From Euryarchaeota archaeon UBA24 (GTDB taxonomy: Archaea > Halobacteriota > Halobacteria > Halobacteriales > Hikarchaeaceae), in contig DASO01000006.1 of the NCBI GenBank assembly GCA_002503845.1, forward strand, positions 77,753 to 120,251: DNA of 42,499 bases, given 5' to 3'. Both the position numbers and the translations under genes were made by a program. The notes under the pieces are model-generated. The model made no database searches, was not told the DNA's origin, and was given only the letters and a program-made list of their open reading frames with translations. This document shows positions 33,920 through 42,419 of this stretch, one piece after another; position 1 is the first letter of the stretch; every line of letters starts with the position of its first letter.

Positions 33920-35872
33920 TTAGGTAAAAGATTTTTTGAGCTTACGAATAAGCTTAGTCTTTTTGGCAGAGTTAACTAAAGCGAAATCGAGAACGTCGCA
34001 GATGTTAGTTGCTGAAACCATTTCGACTGCGCCGGTATATTCACTTGAAAGCATCACGTCTTGTTCATTTGCTTTAGGAATAATAACGCTGGAAATACCA
34101 GCTTTTGCCGCAGCTTCAATTTTATGAGTTACACCCCCAACGGGGAGAACATCTCCACGAACAGAAAGGGATCCAGTCATAGCCACATCTTGTTTAACAG
34201 GGACGTTTTCGAGAGCGGATAAGACAGCTGTTGCCACCGTTACACTCGCAGAATCCCCCTCTATTCCTTCATAAGATTGGACAAATTGAACATGGATATC
34301 ACGGTCAGTTAGACCTTTTGCAGAGAATTTTTTAATAATGGCAGAAACATTTTTTATTGATTCCTCAGCTATTTTTTGTAGTTGCCCGGTTGCAATTATT
34401 TTTCCACGTCCTTGGGAGGGTGTGACTTCGGCCATAACAGGGAGAACTATTCCGGAATCTTCACCCATAACAGCTAGACCATTAACGCGGGCGACGGAAG
34501 TGCCATCATTACTAGAAAGGGCATAGTCTTTCCGTCTTTGGGCATACTCATCTGCCAATTGTTGCTCTATAGAACGTGACCGTGATTTTGCTTGCAAAAC
34601 ATGTTCTTGAGTTGCATACTTTTCCTCGGCAGATCTTGCTAAGTCCCCGGCTGCTCGAATGAGACCGCCCAATGATCGGAAGCCCAAAGTCAAATGCCCT
34701 TTTCGGGAGGCCCTTCTTCGGGCTTCGACGAGGATCTCTTCAACTGCTTCTTTAGTGAAATGAGGAATCCTACCGTCATTTGTTATTTCTTGTGCTACAA
34801 ATTGGACATATTTTCTACGGATTTCCGGGGTGTCTTTAATTGTGTTGTCCATATACAATTCATACCCATACCCTTTGATTCTATTTCTCAATGCTGGGTG
34901 CATATTTTGCATTGCATCTAGGTTTCCTGCAGCGATCATGATGAAGTCGGTGGGGACCGGTTCGGTTTGGACCATTGCACCAGAAGACCGTTCAGATTGA
35001 CCAGTTATAGAAAATTTTCTTTCTTGTACTGCAGTCATTAGCATTTGTTGAGAACGAAGTTCAAGGGTGTTGATCTCATCAATGAAGAGAACGCCTTTAT
35101 GTGCTTTGTGTATGGCACCAGCCTCTACTCGTTCATGTGCGGGAGTCTCCATGCCACCTGATTGGAATGGGTCATGCCGAACATCTCCCAAAAGAGCTCC
35201 TGCATGAGATCCAGTTGCGTCGTGAAAGGGTGCAGTATTTTGTTCAGCATTGTTGATTAATAAGTTGGGAATCAGAGCGTCTGCGTTTCGGGAGCCATAC
35301 CTAAATGCTATATAAATAACTGCAGCTGCCAGGATTCCAAGTAAAGGATCTTGTGCTATTAAGAGTGCATATCCAACTACAGCGATGATGATCATCCACA
35401 TTAAAAATGATCTCATTTGATTTTGTTTTTTGGCTTCTTCCTTATGTGCATCAATGATTTGTTGCCCTTTTCCAGTAGGTACTGTTCGGATTTTAGGAAC
35501 GTTCTTATCATCGGAGTTCTCATAAACTAAAACGTCTTGTAACTCTTCCTTGGGCAGTAGCTCTGCCATGGCTTTGGCTAGCATGGATTTTCCAGTTCCG
35601 GGAGATCCGATCATCATGACGTGTCTGTGTTGAAGTGCGGCTTTGGTGATAGCTTCTGTTGCCCTGTCTTGACCAATCACCTGGTCAATTAATTTTTCAG
35701 GTATGGGTACTTCGTCAGTTGTGGAAAAGATCAATCCACCAAGTATATCTTCTTCAGCTATTTCCTCATTTATTTTCAAATCCTTAGGGGGATTTTTCTT
35801 AATGGAGGAGGCATCAGAATTTGATGGTTTTGTCGTTTTCTGGTCTGAAAGCTTCTGGCTCTTTTTAGTCAT
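33920..35872 (-). CDS. lonB: Membrane-anchored ATP-dependent protease LonB
   Basis: The archaeal Lon protease, 650 residues from ATG 35872 (MTKKSQKLSDQK); the frame runs upstream to 35941 but those 23 residues look non-coding. An AAA domain carries Walker A GSPGTGKS at 89-96 and Walker B GVLFIDEINTL. Between them two membrane helices (MWMIIIAVVGYALLIA and LLGILAAAVIYIAF, about 155-195) tether the protein, the hallmark of LonB. The C-terminal protease domain has the catalytic Ser in EGDSAS and Lys in VTHKIEAAAKAG. In haloarchaea LonB controls membrane protein and carotenoid levels. Confidence 0.96.
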   Translation of the reverse strand: MTKKSQKLSDQKTTKPSNSDASSIKKNPPKDLKINEEIAEEDILGGLIFSTTDEVPIPEKLIDQVIGQDRATEAITKAALQHRHVMMIGSPGTGKSMLAKAMAELLPKEELQDVLVYENSDDKNVPKIRTVPTGKGQQIIDAHKEEAKKQNQMRSFLMWMIIIAVVGYALLIAQDPLLGILAAAVIYIAFRYGSRNADALIPNLLINNAEQNTAPFHDATGSHAGALLGDVRHDPFQSGGMETPAHERVEAGAIHKAHKGVLFIDEINTLELRSQQMLMTAVQERKFSITGQSERSSGAMVQTEPVPTDFIMIAAGNLDAMQNMHPALRNRIKGYGYELYMDNTIKDTPEIRRKYVQFVAQEITNDGRIPHFTKEAVEEILVEARRRASRKGHLTLGFRSLGGLIRAAGDLARSAEEKYATQEHVLQAKSRSRSIEQQLADEYAQRRKDYALSSNDGTSVARVNGLAVMGEDSGIVLPVMAEVTPSQGRGKIIATGQLQKIAEESIKNVSAIIKKFSAKGLTDRDIHVQFVQSYEGIEGDSASVTVATAVLSALENVPVKQDVAMTGSLSVRGDVLPVGGVTHKIEAAAKAGISSVIIPKANEQDVMLSSEYTGAVEMVSATNICDVLDFALVNSAKKTKLIRKLKKSFT

Positions 35873-35951
35873 AAACGTGGTATTAATATAGGGGTTAAGA
35901 GGGCTGATATACTTTTTGTAGACAGATGATAAATGTAGCAAATAAATTTCG

Positions 35952-35970
35952 AACCATACGCGGCATGGTT
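35952..35970 (+). promoter_or_regulatory. Inverted repeat upstream of nadM
   Basis: AACCAT (35952-35957) and ATGGTT (35965-35970) form a perfect 6-bp inverted repeat with a 7-base spacer, directly upstream of the likely nadM TATA. It has the size of a dimeric repressor site. No regulator is known. Confidence 0.35.
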
Positions 35971-35975
35971 ATTAC
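35967..35975 (+). promoter_or_regulatory. TATA-like element for nadM
   Basis: GGTTATTAC is centred about 27 bases before the nadM ATG at 35998, consistent with a leaderless transcript; the match to a TATA box is modest. Confidence 0.4.
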
Positions 35976-35997
35976 AGATGAAAACGATCGATAAGGT

Positions 35998-36513
35998 ATG
36001 GTTAGGGGGATATATATTGGGCGATTTCAACCTTATCATAATGGCCACCATAAAGTGGTAGAAAAAATTTCAGGAGAAGTGGACGAGATAGTATTAGGGA
36101 TAGGAAGTGCCGGAGATTCCCACACAGGGAAAAATCCATTCACTGCAGGAGAGCGGATGTTAATGGTTACAAGGGCAATTGAAGAATTTGATGTTCCCTC
36201 GTATGTGGTACAAATAGAGGATTTAAAACGAAACTCCATTTGGGTGAGTCATGTTGAGAGCATAAGCCCAAGTTTTGATGTGGCTTATTCTAATAATCCA
36301 CTTGTGATTCAATTGTTTAGAGAAGCAGGGAAAGAGATCCGACAAGTTCCAATGTTTGATCGAGAAGTGTTGGAAGGGGCAGAAGTGAGAAGGAGGATGG
36401 AAAATGAAGAGGATTGGCGGTCTCTGGTTCCAGTTCCAGTGAGAGATATAATAGAAGAAATAGGGGGAATTCGAAGAATTCAAAAAATTAACGAAAGTGA
36501 CTCAGAGAGATGA
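35998..36513 (+). CDS. nadM: Nicotinamide-nucleotide adenylyltransferase, archaeal type
   Basis: A 171-residue nucleotidyltransferase making NAD from NMN and ATP. The Rossmann start GIYIGRFQPYHNGHHK (4-19) contains the HxGH catalytic motif, GIGSAGDSHTGKNPFTAGER covers the conserved adenylate loop, and the C-terminal motif is represented by EGAEVRRRM (VRR). Length is typical. It is divergent from lonB and convergent with thsA, 3 bases apart. A lonB-nadM neighbourhood is also found in haloarchaea. Confidence 0.95.
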   Translation: MVRGIYIGRFQPYHNGHHKVVEKISGEVDEIVLGIGSAGDSHTGKNPFTAGERMLMVTRAIEEFDVPSYVVQIEDLKRNSIWVSHVESISPSFDVAYSNNPLVIQLFREAGKEIRQVPMFDREVLEGAEVRRRMENEEDWRSLVPVPVRDIIEEIGGIRRIQKINESDSER

Positions 36514-36516
36514 AAC

Positions 36517-38076
36517 TTAACTCGCTGCGATAATATCGTCTATTCGAATGATCATAGTTGCTGCTTCAGTGGCACTATCAATTGCTTCTCTTTTTACTGC
36601 AGCAGGATCCAAAATTCCGTGTTTTACCGGATCGGCTAGTTCTCCAGATTCCCCTTTGGCAATTATTCCTGCGCGGCCAGAATCATTTGCAGCCCGGAGG
36701 TCGACAAGTGTATCAATCTGATCTAGTCCCGCATTTTCTGCTAAAGTTCTAGGGATTACCTCTACGGCATCTGCGAATGCTTCGACGGCCAATTGCTTCC
36801 TTCCTTCAATAGAAGCTGCTACACTTCGGACACGACTTGCGATTCCAATCTCGACTACACCAGCCCCAGGAACGACCTCGCCAGATTCCACAGCAGCGGT
36901 AACCACGTCCAATCCATCACTGACAGCACGTTCTAGTTCATCTACAATATGTTCAGTTCCACCACGTAAGAAAACAGTGACTGCTTCTGCTTTTGATCCT
37001 GCTTCTACAAAGGTCAATTCATCGTCGTTGAATTTTTGAATCTCGAGGGAATCCACAGTACCCAAATCTTCATTAGAGAGATTATGTAGAGTCGCAACCC
37101 TCATTGCACCGGTAGCGCGAGAGAGGGCTTTTGCATCGTCGCTGCTAACATCCTCGAATGCGAGAATGTCTTTGTCAGATAAAAATCCTGCAACTCGATT
37201 ATCTATGTCTTCAGTGCAAAATACAACATTCACTCCAGCTTTGGAAATTGTATCTGCATAGTCACGAAGCTCGGCTTCCTCGGCCTCAAAAGCAGCGGTT
37301 AGTTGATCAACACTGGTTATTGTGAATTCTGCATCAACTTCGGGGTCGCGTATTTCTAGGTCCATATCTAGAATTAGAACTTTTCCTTTAGAAACGGATT
37401 TGGGCATGTTTTCGTGTGCCCTTTCAGATTCCAATATGAATCCTTTTACTAGTTCTGTTGCACTAGAAGAAGCACCTACACGCGTCTGAAGATGGATGTC
37501 ATCTCGATTTACGTTTCCAGATTTGGCGACATGTTTGACAGCATCGACAATGATTTTAGATAGTTCAGATGGGGAAACATCTCCAGTTCCTTTGCCAGTC
37601 ATACTAGTGGTGGCGACTTTTTGCAGAGTTTTGTCGTCCAGAGATTCACTTAGAATATGAGAGGTGATAGCTTCTTGTGCAATTTGATTTGCCTCAGAAT
37701 AGCCCTCCACAATAGTTGTTGGGTGAACGTCGTCTTCTAGGAGTTTCTCGGCTTTGGCTAGTAATTGGCCGGCTATGACAGCTGCGGTCGTAGTGCCATC
37801 CCCGACCTCTTCTTCTTGAGATTCAGATACTTCTACGATCATTTGAGCAGCAGGATGTTCAATATCCATTTGTTTCAAAATAGTAGCGCCATCATTTGTT
37901 ATGATTACATCTCCAGAAGAGGTTACCAGCATTTTATCCATTCCCCGAGGGCCCAATGTAGTTCTAACTGATTCTGCGACTGCTTTTCCAGCAGCGATAT
38001 TCATAGATTGTGCATCCCGTCCTTGTGTGCGTTGAGTACTGTCGCCTAGTATGATGAAAGGCTGATTGTGTGCCAT
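36517..38076 (-). CDS. thsA: Thermosome subunit (group II chaperonin)
   Basis: A 519-residue chaperonin subunit of the archaeal thermosome. Landmarks are [42 protein letters not shown], the ATPase motif [12 protein letters not shown], and [13 protein letters not shown], with [19 protein letters not shown] near the C-terminus. It ends [11 protein letters not shown] and lacks the Gly/Met-rich tail of some subunits. It has an A+T-rich element upstream and works with prefoldin, whose beta subunit is at 493-840. Only one subunit gene is in the window, so the ring type is unknown. Confidence 0.97.
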   Translation of the reverse strand: MAHNQPFIILGDSTQRTQGRDAQSMNIAAGKAVAESVRTTLGPRGMDKMLVTSSGDVIITNDGATILKQMDIEHPAAQMIVEVSESQEEEVGDGTTTAAVIAGQLLAKAEKLLEDDVHPTTIVEGYSEANQIAQEAITSHILSESLDDKTLQKVATTSMTGKGTGDVSPSELSKIIVDAVKHVAKSGNVNRDDIHLQTRVGASSSATELVKGFILESERAHENMPKSVSKGKVLILDMDLEIRDPEVDAEFTITSVDQLTAAFEAEEAELRDYADTISKAGVNVVFCTEDIDNRVAGFLSDKDILAFEDVSSDDAKALSRATGAMRVATLHNLSNEDLGTVDSLEIQKFNDDELTFVEAGSKAEAVTVFLRGGTEHIVDELERAVSDGLDVVTAAVESGEVVPGAGVVEIGIASRVRSVAASIEGRKQLAVEAFADAVEVIPRTLAENAGLDQIDTLVDLRAANDSGRAGIIAKGESGELADPVKHGILDPAAVKREAIDSATEAATMIIRIDDIIAAS

Positions 38077-38104
38077 AGTGATTACTAATTGGAGGTTAGC
38101 GAGT

Positions 38105-38118
38105 CTATATTAATTTAA
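38105..38118 (-). promoter_or_regulatory. TATA-like element for the thermosome gene
   Basis: Minus-strand TTAAATTAATATAG is centred about 36 bases before the ATG, giving a leader of about 10 bases. I see no recognised heat-shock operator. Confidence 0.5.
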
Positions 38119-38138
38119 CGGACTTGAATCGGTAGACT

Positions 38139-38843
38139 TCAAAGAGATACAGACCAATAAGATACGGTTGAAACCCGTTGGCCTATCGAAGTTGAAACGG
38201 CTGAAGAATCGATAGATCGTATAGGTTTTGCTATGGAAAGCGGGAGATTCCTATAGATTCCGTACGGAAAAATAAAATCCTGGTGAGAATCTTCAATTGT
38301 CATGTCTACAGACGATAACAATCGAGATATATAGGACCTATCGTGGAGCGTGGATCCCATGGGCAATAACCAGTTATAGAAAGATCGTGCACTATATTTG
38401 TTGAAAGTATCGAAAATAATTTTTTCACGGGCGACGCGGAGAAATTCTAAAAAGAAATACATGGGAATTGGAGTTAAGTGGAAAAATCTCATGGCCAGAA
38501 TTATATCAAAAGAGGAATCTTCAAATGGCAAATTCCCTGCATCTGCATGCAAAAAGGTTAGATCTCCAGCATGGGATGATTGACCCAATTTATTTTTTCC
38601 AATTTCTATCATGGGCTCAGAGATATCGAGCGCAACGACATCGGCTCCAAGATCTGCTAACATTAGACTGAATCTTGCAGTCCCACAGGCTATATCTAAA
38701 ATCTTTTTTCCATCGATGGTGTCTATAAAATTAGTTACTATTTGTTTCTCATGAGAATCGATTAGACTCCCTCCTTTTGAGAAACGCTTGGTATCATACC
38801 GAGTGGCATTTGGGATTTCTTGATACCAGCTTTTACCTTTCAT
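38139..38843 (-). CDS. Class I SAM-dependent methyltransferase
   Basis: I start at ATG 38843 (234 residues, MKGKSWYQEIPNATRYDTKR); a TTG two codons upstream is less likely. Motif I is KILDIACGTARF at 47-58, the acidic residue after strand 2 is in VALDISEPM, and HADAGNLPFEDSSFDIILA spans motifs II and III. This is the UbiE/Methyltransf_11 fold. The substrate cannot be told from sequence. It lies upstream of the thermosome gene on the same strand, but thsA has its own promoter, so a functional link is not indicated. Confidence 0.85.
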   Translation of the reverse strand: MKGKSWYQEIPNATRYDTKRFSKGGSLIDSHEKQIVTNFIDTIDGKKILDIACGTARFSLMLADLGADVVALDISEPMIEIGKNKLGQSSHAGDLTFLHADAGNLPFEDSSFDIILAMRFFHLTPIPMYFFLEFLRVAREKIIFDTFNKYSARSFYNWLLPMGSTLHDRSYISRLLSSVDMTIEDSHQDFIFPYGIYRNLPLSIAKPIRSIDSSAVSTSIGQRVSTVSYWSVSL

Positions 38844-38869
38844 TTGCAATTAGAACATAGGACATAATT

Positions 38870-38878
38870 GGATAAAAC
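38870..38878 (-). promoter_or_regulatory. TATA-like element for the methyltransferase gene
   Basis: Minus-strand GTTTTATCC is centred about 31 bases before ATG 38843, giving a leader of only a few bases. Confidence 0.45.
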
Positions 38879-38907
38879 ATAGATGGTAGGGTAGTCTTTC
38901 TTCGATG

Positions 38908-38917
38908 GATTTTAACA
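38908..38917 (+). promoter_or_regulatory. TATA-like element for the YkgJ-type gene
   Basis: GATTTTAACA is centred about 27 bases before GTG 38939, which supports this start and a leaderless transcript. Confidence 0.45.
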
Positions 38918-38938
38918 AATGGGTTGTGAATATTAGGT

Positions 38939-39586
38939 GTGAAATTGGAAGAAGAGTTAGTAGCTGCACAAATGTTAGATGTGAAAGAATTAGCAGAGAC
39001 TATTGTGGGAATTGGTTTTGAGTGTACTGATTGTGGGGCTTGTTGCAAAGGGGGAGACGAAGAGCACACGGCGACAATATTTCCAAGTGAGATAAAGAAA
39101 ATACAAAATGTTGGTAAAATGGAATGGAGAGACATTGCTCGTCCGATGCCTTTTGGGGTTCGGGAAAATGAGAAAGGGGAATTAGTTGGAGAAACGTTCG
39201 AATGGGCTTTGCAGATAGGAGGGTGTGGAGATTGTTCATTTTATAGAGAAACGGAGGGGAAGGGGATGTGTAGCATATATGGGTTCAAACCTTTGATTTG
39301 TGAGACATATCCATTCAGTGTTGATTTGGGGGGAAGTAACAATCCTAAGGGTGAGATTGTAGAAAAAGTAGGAGATATATTAGTACATGAATGTGAAGGG
39401 ATTGGTAGAGAGATAGAGTACAAAGAAGCGATGAAAATGGCAGAGGTTCTAAAAGAAAGAACCATACGTGAAATAGAAGAATCAATACAATTGGTAAAGG
39501 GATATAAAAGTTTAAAGACGGGAAAGGAGAAATTGATTGTTCATGATTCAGAAGGTGCAAAGAATATAGATGGGAAAAGTATATAG
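38939..39586 (+). CDS. YkgJ-family cysteine-cluster protein
   Basis: A 215-residue protein starting at GTG 38939. The N-terminal cluster FECTDCGACC (C-x2-C-x2-CC, about residues 28-35) and the later GGCGDCSFY, GMCSIYGFKPLICETYPF and HECEG cysteines match the YkgJ family (zinc- or iron-binding cluster, UPF0153). The C-terminal helix is rich in Lys and Glu. The biochemical role of the family is not well established; metal or Fe-S binding is inferred from the cysteines. The TRAM protein gene follows 57 bases downstream on the same strand. Confidence 0.85.
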   Translation: MKLEEELVAAQMLDVKELAETIVGIGFECTDCGACCKGGDEEHTATIFPSEIKKIQNVGKMEWRDIARPMPFGVRENEKGELVGETFEWALQIGGCGDCSFYRETEGKGMCSIYGFKPLICETYPFSVDLGGSNNPKGEIVEKVGDILVHECEGIGREIEYKEAMKMAEVLKERTIREIEESIQLVKGYKSLKTGKEKLIVHDSEGAKNIDGKSI

Positions 39587-39599
39587 AAATACCGACAGG

Positions 39600-39608
39600 G
39601 CTATTAAG
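39600..39608 (+). promoter_or_regulatory. TATA-like element for the TRAM protein gene
   Basis: GCTATTAAG is centred about 40 bases before ATG 39644, so the leader would be about 15 bases and contain TGAGGA (39631-39636), a possible ribosome-binding site. Confidence 0.35.
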
Positions 39609-39643
39609 TTGGGGTGCAACTCAGGTCATTTGAGGATATCGGT

Positions 39644-40048
39644 ATGATAAATTTAGATCAAGTTTTATGTTTGTTTAATGCAGGGATTGAAAAGATAGAC
39701 GGAGACCATATTATTAGGATTCCAAACGAAGAGATTGAGAATCAAAGTTTGGAGAAAGGAGAGGTGTATCGAATTGCGCTAGTAAAGCAAGGAGAAGACT
39801 TTGAACTAGGGGTTCAAACAGAATCTACTACTGCACCTAATTACCCACAACCGCCGGTTGAAGTGGGAGAGATACGGTATGTAGAAATAGAAAGTTTGGG
39901 GAAACAAGGAGATGGCATAGCACGTGCTGAGAGGGGGTATGTCATAATTGTTCCAGGGTCAAGCGTGGGTGAACAAGTAAAGATAGAAATAATCGACGTC
40001 AAACCAAATTTTTCTATGGCAAGTGTTGTTGAAGACGTGCTAGAATAA
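39644..40048 (+). CDS. TRAM domain protein
   Basis: I use ATG 39644 (134 residues, MINLDQVLCLFNAGIEK); a TTG or upstream start at 39614 would add ten residues unlike the family. The C-terminal 60 residues are a TRAM domain: VEVGEIRYVEIESLGKQGDGIARAERGYVIIVPGSSVGEQVKIEI in successive strands, with the GxGDGIA and VPG landmarks. The N-terminal half (IPNEEIENQSLEKGEVYRIAL) resembles small haloarchaeal TRAM proteins. TRAM domains bind RNA, and single-TRAM proteins act as RNA chaperones in some archaea; that role here is inference. Confidence 0.85.
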   Translation: MINLDQVLCLFNAGIEKIDGDHIIRIPNEEIENQSLEKGEVYRIALVKQGEDFELGVQTESTTAPNYPQPPVEVGEIRYVEIESLGKQGDGIARAERGYVIIVPGSSVGEQVKIEIIDVKPNFSMASVVEDVLE

Positions 40049-40067
40049 AATAGGAGGGACTCATTCT

Positions 40068-41744
40068 CTATAGAAGGGTAGTAGCAAACCGAGATATATC
40101 TACTTCAATCGAATTGGATGCGGCTTCGATTGACATATAGGGGCGATTTGAAATCAAAGTTTGTGCTCTTTTTTTACCTACACCAGGGATTGCTAATAGT
40201 TCAGAGAATGTCGCGGTATTGAGGTTCAATTTTAGCGGGAGTGCCGTGACAGATCTTTGGCCATGATTGACCACAATGGCGTCGAGAACAGTTCCAAGAG
40301 GAAGTTTTCCAGGAAACCCTACAAGAATTGGGTAAGTGCCAAGTTGTCTTCCGAAGGTGAACCTACCATTCTGGAACTCTAGATGTACGTGGGGTAATAT
40401 AGTACCAATCGGAGCGACTTTTTGAATCATTAAATTATCGAAAGTGTGACGGACTTCTTCCTTGTATTTTCGGAAGTGTTTCTTGTGGTCCATTGCGATG
40501 GATGCGCCAGTACTGGACATGGGAGTTCCAGGGAATGCCATAACTTGGCGTATGTTGACCCTGCGGACTAAAAATCCAGAATCTAAAACTCTTTTAAGGA
40601 ATTTTTTATTGAGCTCAAAGGTTTCTTTAGTTTCCCCTTTGAGCCCGTGTACAAGGTTAATTCCGGGGAGTAATTTTGGTAGTGAGTCTTTGGTTGGCCT
40701 CCAGCCAGATTCTTTGTTAACAGATTCTATCGCTACAAAACACTCTTCTGCAGTTACATTGAGGTTGTTTTCATCATACACTACTGGGTCAGCAGATTCG
40801 AGACCAAATGCGGCAGTGTCTCCAGGTGTATTAAATTTAGAAATAATGCGCAAACATTCTGCAGATTCCGAAGGCCAATTTACAATAGTAATTGGGTTCA
40901 TATTGTCTAGATGAAGAGTCTCAAGTGACGGGGCCACCCTATGAATACCAGAATAAAGATCGTATAGCTCAGAGGGATTGGGGCACTTTCCATCTCCACC
41001 ATAGGCTAGTATGTCCGCTTGACGCCCGATGCGAAAATGGCGAATTCCAGAGTTATAGAGTTCGGATATTTCTTGCAATATAGAGTCAACAGACCTAAAA
41101 GATGGTTTGGAACCATAGAGTGGTTCGGTGCAAAATGAACATCGATAAGCACAACCACGGGAAGTTTCAATTTCGCAAATGAGATAATGGGGATGATTGG
41201 GATGTTGTTTAACTATAAAAGAACCTTTTGATGCCCATTTTTGAATCTCGTCATTATCGCGCATTCTATCAGAAAATCCTTCAAGATTTTGATGGATTAA
41301 ATCATAAGCAGCGGCTTCTACATCTCCTTTTGCCACGAACGTGTAGTCTAGATCATCTCTATGCATATCACTAGCCCCCTCGTTTTTAATTCCGACACCG
41401 AATTTGATGGGACCTCCAAGAAGAGATACTCCTTTTGCCGTCCAGGATATTTTTTTGACTTCATCTGGTTCGGCAGGTGTCCCACCCACATATTTTCCTG
41501 GAACGGTCATGCCCCCGATGTAAATTAATAGATCTGAATTCTCTATGCAGTCCCAACGGTTGTGTTCTTGTCGAAGTGCATCGATTGTGTGGTAGATTAT
41601 ATTGCGAGGAGACACCCCAGCGTCGACCAATGCTCCGGCTGTGTATCGAGGATAAGTGGAGATATAGGGAGGGACTCCAAAATGGGCAGGTTCGTCCACA
41701 TAACCATCAACTATTGCTACAGTGAGATCAGATGGAGTTATCAT
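40068..41744 (-). CDS. Radical SAM protein with C-terminal helix-hairpin-helix domain
   Basis: A 558-residue protein. An N-terminal Rossmann-like part (about 1-150, AIVDGYVDEPAHFGVPPY) precedes the radical SAM barrel, whose 4Fe-4S cluster ligands are Cys198, Cys202 and Cys205 in GCAYRCSFC. FRIGRQADILAYGG and GINLVHGLKGET are further conserved segments. A TRAM-like or OB region may lie around 440-500, and a helix-hairpin-helix domain ends the protein (LNTATFSELLAIPGVGKKRA near 510-530). Archaea have a widespread family with this layout, whose reaction I do not know; a nucleic-acid substrate is suggested by the HhH domain. Confidence 0.85.
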   Translation of the reverse strand: MITPSDLTVAIVDGYVDEPAHFGVPPYISTYPRYTAGALVDAGVSPRNIIYHTIDALRQEHNRWDCIENSDLLIYIGGMTVPGKYVGGTPAEPDEVKKISWTAKGVSLLGGPIKFGVGIKNEGASDMHRDDLDYTFVAKGDVEAAAYDLIHQNLEGFSDRMRDNDEIQKWASKGSFIVKQHPNHPHYLICEIETSRGCAYRCSFCTEPLYGSKPSFRSVDSILQEISELYNSGIRHFRIGRQADILAYGGDGKCPNPSELYDLYSGIHRVAPSLETLHLDNMNPITIVNWPSESAECLRIISKFNTPGDTAAFGLESADPVVYDENNLNVTAEECFVAIESVNKESGWRPTKDSLPKLLPGINLVHGLKGETKETFELNKKFLKRVLDSGFLVRRVNIRQVMAFPGTPMSSTGASIAMDHKKHFRKYKEEVRHTFDNLMIQKVAPIGTILPHVHLEFQNGRFTFGRQLGTYPILVGFPGKLPLGTVLDAIVVNHGQRSVTALPLKLNLNTATFSELLAIPGVGKKRAQTLISNRPYMSIEAASNSIEVDISRFATTLL

Positions 41745-41767
41745 GAAAAAATAGATTGGGTTCGAGA

Positions 41768-41777
41768 ACTATAAGGA
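41768..41777 (-). promoter_or_regulatory. TATA-like element for the radical SAM gene
   Basis: Minus-strand CCTTATAGTT is centred about 29 bases before ATG 41744, in the 40-base gap after the DUF371 gene. The 12-base palindrome GTTCTATAGAAC (41782-41793) straddles the DUF371 stop codon just upstream. Confidence 0.5.
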
Positions 41778-41784
41778 ATTGGTT

Positions 41785-42204
41785 CTATAGAACAGTTAAG
41801 CGAACACTGATTTTATTTCCATTTTGTAAGAGGGAGATGATATTTCTATTCAAATTCTTTGCTGCAGTATCTGAATTGATCATGATAGTTCGATCATCGA
41901 CATAGGAGCTTGTTCGGATGACGGCAGAATTGGTACTTTTAAATGTTAGATCGGGGTGACCACAGCCGAAAATATATTGTTCGTGACTGCCAACGGATAA
42001 TTTGGCAGTTATTTTTGCAGTGTTGGTTTGACAGGCGGCAATGAAATCGTTGGAAAAAATAGAAGGGGATCGGTTAGAAGAGATACCAACTATGCAATCT
42101 CCAGAAGGGGTTAAATAAGAATCAGTGGTGATTTCGAGGGTGGAAGAATGATTTGCGGTGACATTTGGATTACCATAAGCTACTAAATTTTCAATATATT
42201 GCAC
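41785..42204 (-). CDS. DUF371 family protein
   Basis: I start at GTG 42204 (139 residues), the usual size of this archaeal family; the frame continues upstream to 42312 but that part looks non-coding and contains the promoter. The family signs are YGNPNVTANHSSTLEITTD near the N-terminus, LTPSGDCIVGIS, a central SNDFIAACQT, and GCGHPDLTFKSTNSAVIRTS followed by VDDRTIMINSDTAAKNLNR. From memory most members have His where this one has Asn in GNPN. The function is unknown. A TATA-like element 28 bases before the GTG supports the start. It sits upstream of the radical SAM gene on the same strand. Confidence 0.85.
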   Translation of the reverse strand: MQYIENLVAYGNPNVTANHSSTLEITTDSYLTPSGDCIVGISSNRSPSIFSNDFIAACQTNTAKITAKLSVGSHEQYIFGCGHPDLTFKSTNSAVIRTSSYVDDRTIMINSDTAAKNLNRNIISLLQNGNKISVRLTVL

Positions 42205-42227
42205 AATAAAAGATAATAATAGTTTAG

Positions 42228-42236
42228 CATATAAAG
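42228..42236 (-). promoter_or_regulatory. TATA-like element for the DUF371 gene
   Basis: Minus-strand CTTTATATG is centred about 28 bases before GTG 42204, good leaderless spacing, and lies inside the longer open frame, which argues against the upstream start. Confidence 0.6.
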
Positions 42237-42419
42237 GGTACGTCAAGGGAATTTTTCTCTCGAAACTATTAAACCCATAGGACAAGTAGCCCAACTCGTT
42301 AGAGTACTTCATTACGAATAGAAAAGCAAACTGACCATTATCAGAGGAGAGGCTATTTAGTTAGCTAATTTTATGCAGAGTTTAGGAGTAATGTAAGTGT
42401 ATAGAAGGTGAAACTAAAA

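Noticed and set aside
35873..35941. N-terminal extension of LonB
   Set aside because: The 23 extra residues overlap the A+T-rich promoter-like region and do not resemble the usual LonB start.
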